Source: an uncultured Eubacteriales bacterium
Lineage (GTDB): Bacteria; Bacillota; Clostridia; Oscillospirales; CAG-272
Direction of reading: 5' to 3'
NCBI GenBank assembly: GCA_905210485.1
Contig: CAJLXA010000013.1
Location: 1 to 38,742, forward strand
DNA: 38,742 bases
Of this stretch, positions 14,321 through 22,026 are shown in pieces. Position 1 is the stretch's first letter. Each line of letters begins with the position of its first letter. Under the pieces are notes generated by a model. The model ran no database searches, was not told the DNA's origin, and saw only the letters and a program-made list of their open reading frames with translations. Made by a program: the position numbers and the translations under genes.

Positions 14321-14878
14321 ATGAAAAGCACAAAAGAACGCCTGAAAGTCATACGTGAACTTCTTGAAAAAACAGACGAGGAGTTTACCGACGAAGAACT
14401 TATCCGGCAGTTGACCATGACCGAAATTACCGAAAATACCGACAGATCCGAAAAAATCTCGCTCGGCCAACGCGCCGCCGACGCGGTCGCGCGCTTTGCG
14501 GGAAGCTGGGCGTTTATATTCAGTTTTGTCGGCGTTATGATCGTCTGGATGATCCTGAACGTCATTCTGGCAAGTCATGCCTTCGACGCCTATCCCTTTA
14601 TCCTCCTGAATCTTGTTCTGTCCTGCATCGCCGCGGTACAGGCGCCGCTTATCATGATGAGCCAGAACCGTCAGGAAGCCAAAGACCGAAAACGCGCCGA
14701 AAACGATTACCGCGTCAACCTCAAAAACGAACTGATTATCGACGACATTCACAAAAAACTCGACCTGATTCTCGAAAACCAGAAAAAATTGTCCCGCCGC
14801 ATCGCGGAGGCAGAACATGCGGCCAATGCTCCCGAAGATACGAAAAACGCGTCTTCCAAAGAGGAAAGCCAGCAGTAA
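14321..14878 (+). CDS. DUF1003 membrane protein
   Basis: A 185-residue protein of the DUF1003 family, an inner-membrane family without a settled function. After an acidic N-terminus come two transmembrane segments (WAFIFSFVGVMIVWMILNVI, and FILLNLVLSCIAAVQAPLIM after the FDAYPF motif). The family signature IMMSQNRQ followed by RKRAENDYRVNLKNELII is present, and the C-terminus is a charged, probably coiled-coil stretch. AAAGGAG precedes ATG 14321, and a good promoter lies upstream, so it is transcribed alone. The family assignment is secure. Confidence 0.92.
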   Translation: MKSTKERLKVIRELLEKTDEEFTDEELIRQLTMTEITENTDRSEKISLGQRAADAVARFAGSWAFIFSFVGVMIVWMILNVILASHAFDAYPFILLNLVLSCIAAVQAPLIMMSQNRQEAKDRKRAENDYRVNLKNELIIDDIHKKLDLILENQKKLSRRIAEAEHAANAPEDTKNASSKEESQQ

Positions 14879-14977
14879 CGCCGTCCCGCGCGGCCTGCGA
14901 TCGCCCCGTACCTGCTTTTTCGCACCTGTCTCCCCGCACCTTTCCCATGCGGTCATTCTACACGGTTACCCGCGCCT

Positions 14978-15106
14978 TTCGCGTTGTTTTCTCACACTGC
15001 CGTGCCGGTTTCCCGCTCCGTTCGCGCTGTTTTCTCACACTGCCGTGCCGATTTCCCACTCCGTCACGCACGGTTTTCTCGCACCGCCACGCATTGATTC
15101 TTCGTA
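14978..15106 (+). repeat. Tandem array, about 3 units of 43 bp
   Basis: Units begin at 14978, 15021 and 15064. The first two are nearly identical (TTCGCG, then TGTTTTCTCACACTGCCGTG); the third is diverged. The whole stretch 14879-15276 is pyrimidine-rich on the plus strand and holds no convincing gene. Confidence 0.75.
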
Positions 15107-15276
15107 CCGTCCGCGCACGTTTCCGCGCACCGTTCCCACGCGGCCGTTCTGCGCTCGTTTTTGGCCGCCGCACCTTTGGCCTTTGCCTCCCTCGGCGCGC
15201 CATCCTGCACCGCTACTCGCGCGCTCCTCGCACGTTTTACTCCAGTTACGCGCCTGTTCCACAGATTATGCTGTAT

Positions 15277-15343
15277 AAAAACGGAAGCCCGCCGCTTATT
15301 CCCCCGGATATGTTTTCGGGGAGCGTACGGTGCTTCCGTTTTT
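15277..15343. terminator. Bidirectional terminator-like stem
   Basis: AAAAACGGAAGC (15277-15288) and GCTTCCGTTTTT (15332-15343) form a perfect 12-bp stem, with a smaller stem inside the loop (CCCC/GGGG). It lies between converging genes (DUF1003 and MerR) and could stop both. Confidence 0.75.
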
Positions 15344-15502
15344 CGTTACGAAAAATTCCGATTTCCCGTCTGACGCCTGGCACAATGTCACAAAAAACCG
15401 CTTGATACGTAAACCAATATTCACAAAATACCAGATATTTCGTGATGACATGAACCGTCATACTGCAGATTCATCCACCTTCTCCGCACCCGACCGCGCA
15501 TC

Positions 15503-15958
15503 TTACGTTTCTTTTCCCTCCGTTATTTTTTTGCGCAAAGCGCGTATCTCCGCCGGTATGTCTTCCTCTTTCATGGTTTTGTGCACATCGCAGGTGCCGG
15601 CCGCTTTTGCCGTTTCATAGTACCAATGTTTATAGTTCAGCGTATCCAGCGTAGCATGCAGTTTCTCAATCTCCCGCAATACCGTTTCCCGCTGTCGGTC
15701 GATCAGCCGCAAACGCTTTTCGATCGTGCCGTCGCCCTCCATACACCAGTCAACAAACGTTTTGATCTCTTTTATCGGCATGCCCGTCTTTTTCAGGCAG
15801 GTGATGATCGCAAGCCATTCGTTGTCCGATTCTTTGAAACGGCGCGCGCCGCCGCTCGTCCGTTCCACAAACGGCAAAAGCCCTTCCTTATCATAATACC
15901 GCAAGGCGGACGGCGCAACGCCGATCCTTTTCGCCATTTCACCAACCGTGTATTCCAT
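15503..15958 (-). CDS. MerR-family regulator, NmlR/AdhR-like
   Basis: A 151-residue MerR regulator. The winged HTH is at the N-terminus (YTVGEMAKRIGVAPSALRYY, then DKEGLLPFVERTSGGARRF), followed by an antiparallel coiled-coil helix. Cys54, in ITCLKKTGM, sits where NmlR/AdhR-type regulators have the cysteine that senses electrophiles such as aldehydes; this is family knowledge, not shown here. GGGAGAAG precedes ATG 15958. It diverges from the aldo/keto reductase operon across 133 bp that contains a promoter with a 19-bp spacer and a CTTAAA/CTTTAAG dyad. A matching operator is before the flavin reductase gene, so this protein likely controls both. Confidence 0.92.
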   Translation of the reverse strand: MEYTVGEMAKRIGVAPSALRYYDKEGLLPFVERTSGGARRFKESDNEWLAIITCLKKTGMPIKEIKTFVDWCMEGDGTIEKRLRLIDRQRETVLREIEKLHATLDTLNYKHWYYETAKAAGTCDVHKTMKEEDIPAEIRALRKKITEGKET

Positions 15959-15999
15959 TTTTCTTCTCCCGTGTTTACAAAAAATTTTTATTTACCCTC

Positions 16000-16030
16000 T
16001 TGACTTAAACTTCACTTTAAGTTGTACAAT
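16000..16030 (+). promoter_or_regulatory. MerR-type promoter and operator of the aldo/keto reductase operon
   Basis: TTGACT (16000-16005) and TACAAT (16025-16030) are 19 bp apart. The dyad CTTAAAC-TTCA-CTTTAAG (16004-16021) differs from a perfect repeat at one base. The divergent merR gene starts 42 bp away. Confidence 0.87.
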
Positions 16031-16091
16031 AAAAACGACCTGTAACGATTATAGCAGGTAAAAGTCAAAATGTCAAACAGGAGGAAAAAAC

Positions 16092-16952
16092 ATGGTTCTG
16101 CATGAAACCTATACACTGGCAAACGGCGTAAAAATCCCGAAAATCGGTCTCGGCACATGGATGATTCCGAACAGCGGCGCGGAAGCGGCCGTGAAACATG
16201 CCGTTTCGCTCGGCTACCGTCATATTGATACAGCGCAGGCATACGGCAACGAAGAAGGCGTCGGTCGCGGCGTCCGTATGTGCGGCGTTCCCCGCGAGGA
16301 GATTTTCGTCACAAGCAAAGTGGCCGCCGAAAATAAAAGTTACGCTTCCGCTTCCGCGTCCATTGACGAAACATTGAAGAAAACAGGCCTTTCCTACCTT
16401 GATCTTATGATTATCCACAGTCCGCAACCATGGGCGGAATTCCGCGGTGAGAAACGTTATTTTGCGGAAAATAAAGAAGTGTGGCGCGCCTTGGAAGACG
16501 CTCTCCGCGCAGGAAAAGTACGCGCCATCGGCGTTTCCAATTTTCTGACCGATGACCTCGCGAACCTTATAAGCGACTGCGAAACAAAACCTATGGTAAA
16601 CCAGATTCTGACACATATCACCAACACGCCGCTCCCGCTGATCGAATTCTGCCGGGAGAACGATATTCTGCCGGAGGCCTATTCTCCCATCGCGCACGGC
16701 GAATCCCTGAAAGACGCGCAAATTGCCGAAATGGCCGCAAAATACGGCGTCTCCGTAGCGCGTCTCTGCCTGCGCTACACTTTGCAGCTCGGCATGGTAA
16801 CGTTACCGAAAACCGAAAATCCCGCGCACATGCAGGATAATACCCTCTTGGACTTCGAGATTTCCAAAGAAGATATGGAAGTCCTGATGCACTTTGAAAA
16901 AATCAAAGATTACGGCGAATACAGTTTCTTCCCTGTATTCAGCGGAAAATGA
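16092..16952 (+). CDS. Aldo/keto reductase
   Basis: A 286-residue NADPH-dependent aldo/keto reductase (TIM barrel). The full catalytic tetrad can be placed: Asp46 (YRHIDTAQAYGN), Tyr51, Lys76 (FVTSKV) and His109 (IIHSPQPW). It begins with the family motif LANGVKIPKIGLGTW. It reduces aldehydes or ketones to alcohols in the cytoplasm. GGAGG lies before ATG 16092. It heads an operon with a cupin protein, a carboxymuconolactone decarboxylase-like protein and a flavodoxin, driven by a MerR-type promoter; detoxification of reactive carbonyls or quinone-like compounds fits the set. The physiological substrate is unknown. Confidence 0.94.
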   Translation: MVLHETYTLANGVKIPKIGLGTWMIPNSGAEAAVKHAVSLGYRHIDTAQAYGNEEGVGRGVRMCGVPREEIFVTSKVAAENKSYASASASIDETLKKTGLSYLDLMIIHSPQPWAEFRGEKRYFAENKEVWRALEDALRAGKVRAIGVSNFLTDDLANLISDCETKPMVNQILTHITNTPLPLIEFCRENDILPEAYSPIAHGESLKDAQIAEMAAKYGVSVARLCLRYTLQLGMVTLPKTENPAHMQDNTLLDFEISKEDMEVLMHFEKIKDYGEYSFFPVFSGK

Positions 16953-16959
16953 ACGTCTT

Positions 16960-17391
16960 ATGAAAACCGCATCCAAAGAAGTATTTGATACGTGGAATGT
17001 CTTCGGAACCGGAGACGAAAACACCGCCTATGCCCGCTACTTCACGGGAAATTCCTATCTCCGGCCGCTGTCCGACCCGGCGTCCGGTTTATCTGCCGCC
17101 AACGTGACCTTTGCGCCCGGATGCCGGAACAATTGGCATATTCACCATGCCGCCACCGGCGGCGGTCAGATGCTGATCTGCACGGTCGGCGAAGGGTGGT
17201 ACTGCGAGGACGGCAAAGCGCCCGTCAGCCTGACGGCAGGGAGCGTCGTCACCATTCCGGCGAACGTCCGCCATTGGCACGGTGCCAAAAAAGACAGTTG
17301 GTTCAGTCACATTGCCATCGAAATTCCCGGCACGGAATGTCACACGGAATGGTGCGACCCCGTATCCGACGAAGAATATGACAAACTGTAA
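16960..17391 (+). CDS. Cupin-domain protein
   Basis: A 143-residue single-domain cupin. Metal-ligand positions are visible in motif 1 (NNWHIHHAATGGGQ, His60/His62/Gln70) and motif 2 (ANVRHWHGA, His105 or His107). ATG 16960 is chosen as the start, 7 bp after the aldo/keto reductase stop; an in-frame ATG at 16894 would overlap that gene by 59 bp. The ribosome binding site is weak, so translation is probably coupled. Similar cupins often accompany carboxymuconolactone decarboxylase-like proteins, as here. It may be an isomerase, dioxygenase or binding protein for an aromatic or carbonyl compound; the sequence does not decide. Confidence 0.88.
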   Translation: MKTASKEVFDTWNVFGTGDENTAYARYFTGNSYLRPLSDPASGLSAANVTFAPGCRNNWHIHHAATGGGQMLICTVGEGWYCEDGKAPVSLTAGSVVTIPANVRHWHGAKKDSWFSHIAIEIPGTECHTEWCDPVSDEEYDKL

Positions 17392-17404
17392 GGAGGAACA
17401 AACG

Positions 17405-17737
17405 ATGAAAAAACAAACCGCGGGACATGTCGCTCTCGGCGATTTTGCACCGAAATTTGCGGAACTGAACGACGACGTTCTGTTCGGAGAAGTATGGTCG
17501 CGCACGGATAAACTGTCGGCACGCGACAGGAGCCTCATCACCGTGGCGGCGCTGACCGCCGGCGGCATACTTGACAGTTCCCTGCATTACCATATCGCGC
17601 ACGCCAAAGAAAACGGCGTCACACGCGAGGAAATGTCGGAGGCTTTGACTCATCTCTCGTTCTATGCCGGTTGGCCGAAAGCATGGGCGGCGTTCCGCAT
17701 GGCAAAAGAAATTTACGGAGATGAAAAAGAAAAATGA
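17405..17737 (+). CDS. Carboxymuconolactone decarboxylase (CMD) family protein
   Basis: A 110-residue protein of the CMD/AhpD-like fold (FGEVWSRTDKLSARDRSLI, then TVAALTAGG, HYHIAHAKENGVTREEM and AGWPKAWAAF). It contains no cysteine, so it cannot be an AhpD-type alkylhydroperoxidase and belongs with the decarboxylase-like members. ATG 17405 follows AAGGAGG; a longer upstream reading would run inside the cupin gene. Its stop overlaps the flavodoxin start by 4 bp. Proteins of this type are frequently induced with aldo/keto reductases and cupins in electrophile-response operons; the reaction is not known. Confidence 0.9.
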   Translation: MKKQTAGHVALGDFAPKFAELNDDVLFGEVWSRTDKLSARDRSLITVAALTAGGILDSSLHYHIAHAKENGVTREEMSEALTHLSFYAGWPKAWAAFRMAKEIYGDEKEK

Positions 17738-18210
17738 AAATACTGACCGTATATTATTCCTATGGCGGTAACACGCAGAAGATCGCCGAAAAAATTCATG
17801 CCGCCGTGGGCGGCGACATTGCCGAAATCCAAACGGTAACCCCTTATACCGATAACTATGACGCCGTCGTACAGCAAGGCGCCGACGAGGTAAAGCGCGG
17901 CTTTATGCCGCCGTTAAAACCGCTCGGCGTAAACCCCGCCGATTACGACATTATCGTGCTCGGAACGCCGGTCTGGTGGTATACTTTCGCTCCTGCCGTA
18001 AAAACGTTTCTGCACGACTGCGATCTGTCGGGAAAAACCGTTTATCCGTTTGCCACCAACGGCGGCTGGATCGGTCGCACCCTGAAAGATATAGAGAAAG
18101 CCTGCCCCGGCGCCGATGTGAAAAAAGGCGTCAACATCCGTTTTGACGGCAATCGTCTCCGTACACCCGAAAGAGATATAGATTCCTTTATCGCCGCAAT
18201 CGGAAAATAA
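17734..18210 (+). CDS. Flavodoxin
   Basis: A 158-residue flavodoxin. It opens with the FMN phosphate loop VYYSYGGNTQKIAEKI and has the typical VLGTPVWWYTFAPAVKTF and PFATNGGW segments that cover the isoalloxazine ring. It carries electrons in the cytoplasm or acts as a small quinone-reductase-like flavoprotein. It is the last gene of the MerR-controlled operon and is translationally coupled to the CMD protein through an ATGA overlap. A perfect terminator stem lies at 18375-18416. It may supply reducing power to, or act beside, the aldo/keto reductase. Confidence 0.92.
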   Translation: MKILTVYYSYGGNTQKIAEKIHAAVGGDIAEIQTVTPYTDNYDAVVQQGADEVKRGFMPPLKPLGVNPADYDIIVLGTPVWWYTFAPAVKTFLHDCDLSGKTVYPFATNGGWIGRTLKDIEKACPGADVKKGVNIRFDGNRLRTPERDIDSFIAAIGK

Positions 18211-18374
18211 CGACAAAAGACCGTTTCCGCGGTCTTCCGCACGCGGCAATGCTTCGGAAAAACGCCCCGTATCGCCGTCCAAAAACATTCCCCCGCAATT
18301 TCTCCGTCCGCAATCCCCTGCGGCCGCGAAGCGCCCCTTTTGGTTTCTCCCGTCACCCCCTGCCGATACCGGAT

Positions 18375-18416
18375 AAAAACGGCGTCAGATGCTGTCATGC
18401 ACCTGACGCCGTTTTT
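18375..18416. terminator. Bidirectional rho-independent terminator
   Basis: AAAAACGGCGTCAG (18375-18388) and CTGACGCCGTTTTT (18403-18416) form a 14-bp perfect stem between converging genes. It can serve both the flavodoxin operon and the minus-strand dehydratase gene. Confidence 0.93.
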
Positions 18417-18419
18417 CTT

Positions 18420-20300
18420 TCACACCTGCGGGTGATAGGTCGTGACGAGTTCCGCCACAAGATTTTTCATATGATCGCTTTCCGCGTATGCCGCGTGATA
18501 CAGTTCTTCCAGTTTCTGATGGAGAAAAGATTCGTCAATGTCAAGCGGCGCACCGATGCTGATGGATTTGTTGGCCGTTGTGCGAAGTCCCTCCTCCGCC
18601 ATAAGGCGTTCTTCGTATAGTTTCTCGCCGGGACGAAGACCGGTGATTTTCACCTCAATATCGACGTTCGGCGTATAGCCGGAAAGCCGTATCAGGTTGC
18701 ACGCGAGATCGTATATCCGTACCTGTTCGCCCATGTCGAGAACAAAGATCTGTCCGCCCTCGGCATACGCGCCGGCCTGCAGAACCAGACTGACCGCTTC
18801 GGGAATCGTCATAAAATAGCGCACGATGTCCTTATGCGTTACCGTGACCGGGCCGCCGGCCTCTATCTGGCGGCGGAAAAGCGGGATTACCGATCCGTTG
18901 GAACCGAGAACATTGCCGAAACGCACCGCGACGAACTTGGTTTTTGAGTGATGACCGATCGTCTGAACGATCATTTCGCATATGCGTTTTGTCGCGCCCA
19001 TAATATTCGTGGGATTCACGGCCTTGTCGGTCGAAATCTGCACAAAACGTTCCGCCCCGTATTTGTCTGCCATCTCCGCCACATTCAGCGTTCCGAAAAC
19101 ATTGTTCTTCACCGCTTCATTCGGCGAAGTTTCCATCAGCGGCACGTGTTTATGCGCCGCGGCATTGAAAACGATTGCCGGGCGATAGGTTCTGAACACG
19201 GTTTCGATCTTGTTGCGGTCGCGGACGCTGGCAATCAGCGTCAGAAGATTGAGGGACGGCAGATTCCGGCGGAGTTCCTGTTCGATGTCGTAAGCATTGT
19301 TCTCATAAATATCGAGGATAATGAGGCGCGACGGATTGTGCGCCGCGATCTGACGGCAAAGCTCACTGCCGATAGAACCGCCGCCGCCCGTCACAAGAAT
19401 ACATTTTCCCTCAATATATCCCATGATTTCATCGCTGTTAACGACAATTTCTTCACGGCCGAGAAGGTCGGTTATCTCCACTTTCCGGAGTTTGGAAATG
19501 GACACGTCTTCGTTTATCAATTGATAGATTCCGGGAAGCACCATGATTTTGCAGTCGGTCTTCTGGCATAACGCGATCATCTCTTTCCGCCGCTTATTGG
19601 AAGCGGAAGGAATCGCCAAAAATATCTGTTCGATCCTGTATCGCGCAGCCGCTTTCTCCACATTGTCTATCGTATCGACAACGGGAACGCCCCAGAGACG
19701 CATACCGATCTTCGCCTTATCATCGTCCAGAATACAAACGGGAACCAGCGAAACATACGCACTGTGTTGCATTTCGCGGACCAGCGCCGTCGCCGCCTCG
19801 CCCGCGCCGATCAGCATAACGCGTACGCGATTCCGACGGTGCCCGGAAATACCGTCGCTCAGAAATCCGAGTATACGGAGCGAAAAACGGAAGACCAGCG
19901 TAAAAAGAAGCAATACCGTGGCAAACAGATAACATTGTACCACGCCGATTTTTTCGGAGGGGAAACCGAAAAGCAGGGTGAAAACGCCCCTTTTCGGAAA
20001 ATAAGCAAGCATTTCAAGCGAGAAGACGAGGAAAACCGCAATAAAACTGTGAATTCCTTCGTAAAGTCCCGCTTTGCTGTACAGAATCGAATACATGCGG
20101 CAGAAGAAAAACGAAAGCCATGTCATCAGCACGGTGCTGACAAAAAGAACAATATAATCTTTCCCCGCGGTCAACGGCCATGTGCCCGTGAAATACAACG
20201 CGGCATACATGGAGATGATGGCGGCAACGGCGTCGTAGAGAACTGCCAGCGCCGTGCGGTAAGGGCGTTGCCGCAAAAAATTATAGATATTCTTCAGCAA
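18420..20300 (-). CDS. Membrane-bound nucleotide-sugar 4,6-dehydratase (PglF/WbpM/CapD type)
   Basis: A 626-residue protein. About four transmembrane segments occupy roughly the first 150 residues. A CoA-binding-like Rossmann domain follows (VRVMLIGAGEAATALV), then the polysaccharide-biosynthesis SDR domain starting at ILVTGGGGSIGSELCRQI, with STDKAVNPTNIMGATKR as active-site region and GLRPGEKLYEE near the end. As in other membrane-bound members of this class, Met stands at the position where many SDRs have the catalytic Tyr. It makes a 4-keto-6-deoxy UDP-sugar for glycans or protein glycosylation. TTG 20300 is the start, eight bases after GGAGG. No other polysaccharide gene is nearby. Confidence 0.92.
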   Translation of the reverse strand: MLKNIYNFLRQRPYRTALAVLYDAVAAIISMYAALYFTGTWPLTAGKDYIVLFVSTVLMTWLSFFFCRMYSILYSKAGLYEGIHSFIAVFLVFSLEMLAYFPKRGVFTLLFGFPSEKIGVVQCYLFATVLLLFTLVFRFSLRILGFLSDGISGHRRNRVRVMLIGAGEAATALVREMQHSAYVSLVPVCILDDDKAKIGMRLWGVPVVDTIDNVEKAAARYRIEQIFLAIPSASNKRRKEMIALCQKTDCKIMVLPGIYQLINEDVSISKLRKVEITDLLGREEIVVNSDEIMGYIEGKCILVTGGGGSIGSELCRQIAAHNPSRLIILDIYENNAYDIEQELRRNLPSLNLLTLIASVRDRNKIETVFRTYRPAIVFNAAAHKHVPLMETSPNEAVKNNVFGTLNVAEMADKYGAERFVQISTDKAVNPTNIMGATKRICEMIVQTIGHHSKTKFVAVRFGNVLGSNGSVIPLFRRQIEAGGPVTVTHKDIVRYFMTIPEAVSLVLQAGAYAEGGQIFVLDMGEQVRIYDLACNLIRLSGYTPNVDIEVKITGLRPGEKLYEERLMAEEGLRTTANKSISIGAPLDIDESFLHQKLEELYHAAYAESDHMKNLVAELVTTYHPQV

Positions 20301-20356
20301 GCGTTTTTCCTCCGAAACAGTGAATGATATGAAATATGCAAAGAAGTTGCGGAATA

Positions 20357-21421
20357 TTACAGGCTGATGTCTTCCGCCAACGCATAAAGGTCGCGAAGCG
20401 CCTTTTTACGTTTCTCGCAAAGCGCCGTCATTTCCTTTATCTGTTCGGGAGTAAACTTGTCAAGGTCGCCGTCTTTCAGTTTTCCTTTATACATATGGTC
20501 AAGGGCAAGAGCAAAGCCGATGTCCGTCGCCACAATCTGGTTGTCGCGCTCGCAGATGACGATATTGCTGTTTCCGCGGAGAAGTTCCTCCACGGCGCAT
20601 TTACCCATCTGTGCGGCCATTACGCGGTCACGGAGCGTAGGACTGCCGCCGCGCACAACGTGTGCCAGGCGGGCAAACCGCGTTTCCACACCGGTCTCGG
20701 CTTCGATCTCTGTCGAAAGCGTGGACGCATAATCGGGTCCCATACCTTCCGAAACCATCACAATAAAATTGCGCTTTCCGGCGGCTTTGGATTTGTGGAT
20801 CTTTTCAAAAAGTTCGGTTTTTTCAAACGGAATTTCGGGAATGATCGTAGCGGTCGCGCCGGAAGCGATGCCCGTCTGAAGGGCAATGTCGCCCGCATTG
20901 CGTCCCATGACTTCGACAACGCTGCAACGTGCGTGCGACTCACAGGTATCGCGGAGGCGGTCAACCATTTCGATAACCGTATTCATAGCGGTATCAAAAC
21001 CGATCGAATGGTCTGTCGACGCAATGTCGTTGTCGATCGTTCCGGGAAGACCTACGCAGGGAATACCGTGCAGGGTCATATCGGTCGCGCCGCGGAAAGT
21101 ACCGTCGCCGCCGATGGCGACAATGCCGTCGATATGGAACTTCTTGCAGGTAGCCACCGCTTTCTGAATACCCGGTTCGGTTTTGAATTCGGGGCAACGG
21201 TCGGAGTACAGAATCGTGCCGCCGTGATTGACGATATTGGAAACGTCGCGCAGACCGAACGTTTTGATGTCGCCGTCGATAAGTCCGCTGTACCCGCGGT
21301 AGATACCGACAACTTCAACCCCATGCATAAGGGCTTCGCGCGTTACCGCGCGGATAGCCGCATTCATACCGGGGGCGTCGCCGCCCGATGTCAGAATACC
21401 GATTCTTCTGAATTTTTCCAT
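20357..21421 (-). CDS. pfkA: ATP-dependent 6-phosphofructokinase
   Basis: A 354-residue phosphofructokinase, the committing enzyme of glycolysis. It has the N-terminal RIGILTSGGDAPGMNAAIR, the nucleotide loop GGDGTF (104-109; the Gly rather than Asp marks ATP use), the catalytic GTIDNDI (127-133, base Asp130) and the fructose-6-phosphate motif VVEVMGRNAGDIAL. It is somewhat longer than the 320 residues of the classic bacterial enzyme, mostly from a C-terminal helical extension. GAGGAA precedes ATG 21421. A consensus promoter 118 bp upstream overlaps the end of the cinA-like gene, so it is transcribed separately with a leader of roughly 110 bases. Confidence 0.95.
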   Translation of the reverse strand: MEKFRRIGILTSGGDAPGMNAAIRAVTREALMHGVEVVGIYRGYSGLIDGDIKTFGLRDVSNIVNHGGTILYSDRCPEFKTEPGIQKAVATCKKFHIDGIVAIGGDGTFRGATDMTLHGIPCVGLPGTIDNDIASTDHSIGFDTAMNTVIEMVDRLRDTCESHARCSVVEVMGRNAGDIALQTGIASGATATIIPEIPFEKTELFEKIHKSKAAGKRNFIVMVSEGMGPDYASTLSTEIEAETGVETRFARLAHVVRGGSPTLRDRVMAAQMGKCAVEELLRGNSNIVICERDNQIVATDIGFALALDHMYKGKLKDGDLDKFTPEQIKEMTALCEKRKKALRDLYALAEDISL

Positions 21422-21538
21422 AATGATTCCTCACATTTCTCCCGCGCACGTAGCGGGTAAATGAAATTTTATTTTGATTTTTGATTGGAAAGCGACCGCA
21501 CAGGTCAAAATACTACTATATCAGGATAACCAAAAGAT

Positions 21539-21567
21539 AGTATATAATAAAAAAATTAAAATGTCAA
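21539..21567 (-). promoter_or_regulatory. Promoter of pfkA
   Basis: On the minus strand TTGACA (21567-21562) and TATACT (21544-21539) are separated by 17 bp of mostly A/T. The promoter overlaps the last codons of the upstream cinA-like gene. Confidence 0.8.
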
Positions 21568-22026
21568 TTCTTTTATCAGGGTATCCAGCGCAAATTCGAC
21601 AGTTTTTTCGCGGATCTCGTCGCGTGTGCCGGAAAGCGACAGCCGGAACGTCGAAACGCGCCCCTTTGCATAAAGTCCGACAAAAACCGTACCTACCGGA
21701 ATTTCCGGCGTCCCACCGCCGGGGCCGGCAAGACCCGTGGTCGAAAGCGCATAGTCCGTGGAAAAACGCTCCGCCGCGCCGCGCGCCATTTCGGCGGCCG
21801 TTTCCGCGGAAACGGCCGTATGTTTCAGAAGCGTTTCCCGCGAAACGCCGAGCAGACGTTCCTTGATCCCGTCAACATACGATACCACGCCGCCGAAGAA
21901 TACTTCGCTGATCCCCGGAATACCGACAATCGCGGCGGAAAGACTGCCGCCGGTCAGCGACTCCGCCACCGAGAGCGTGGCCTTCCTTTTTTTCAGCAAA
22001 GAAAGAAGTTCATCGGGACAGCGCAT
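21556..22026 (-). CDS. CinA-family nicotinamide-nucleotide amidohydrolase (PncC-like)
   Basis: A 156-residue protein equal to the C-terminal domain of CinA (PncC), which deamidates nicotinamide mononucleotide in pyridine nucleotide salvage. The expected motifs are all present: TLSVAESLTGGSLSAAI near the start, GGVVSYVDGIKERLLGV, and TTGLAGPGGGTPEIPVGTV. The N-terminal molybdopterin-binding domain of full-length CinA is absent, as in the common short form. It starts inside the 3' end of the LysR gene (17-bp overlap), which implies coupled expression. Confidence 0.93.
   Translation of the reverse strand: MRCPDELLSLLKKRKATLSVAESLTGGSLSAAIVGIPGISEVFFGGVVSYVDGIKERLLGVSRETLLKHTAVSAETAAEMARGAAERFSTDYALSTTGLAGPGGGTPEIPVGTVFVGLYAKGRVSTFRLSLSGTRDEIREKTVEFALDTLIKELTF

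Noticed and set aside
20336..21460. 374-codon plus-strand open frame
   Set aside because: Antisense to pfkA; no recognisable domain.
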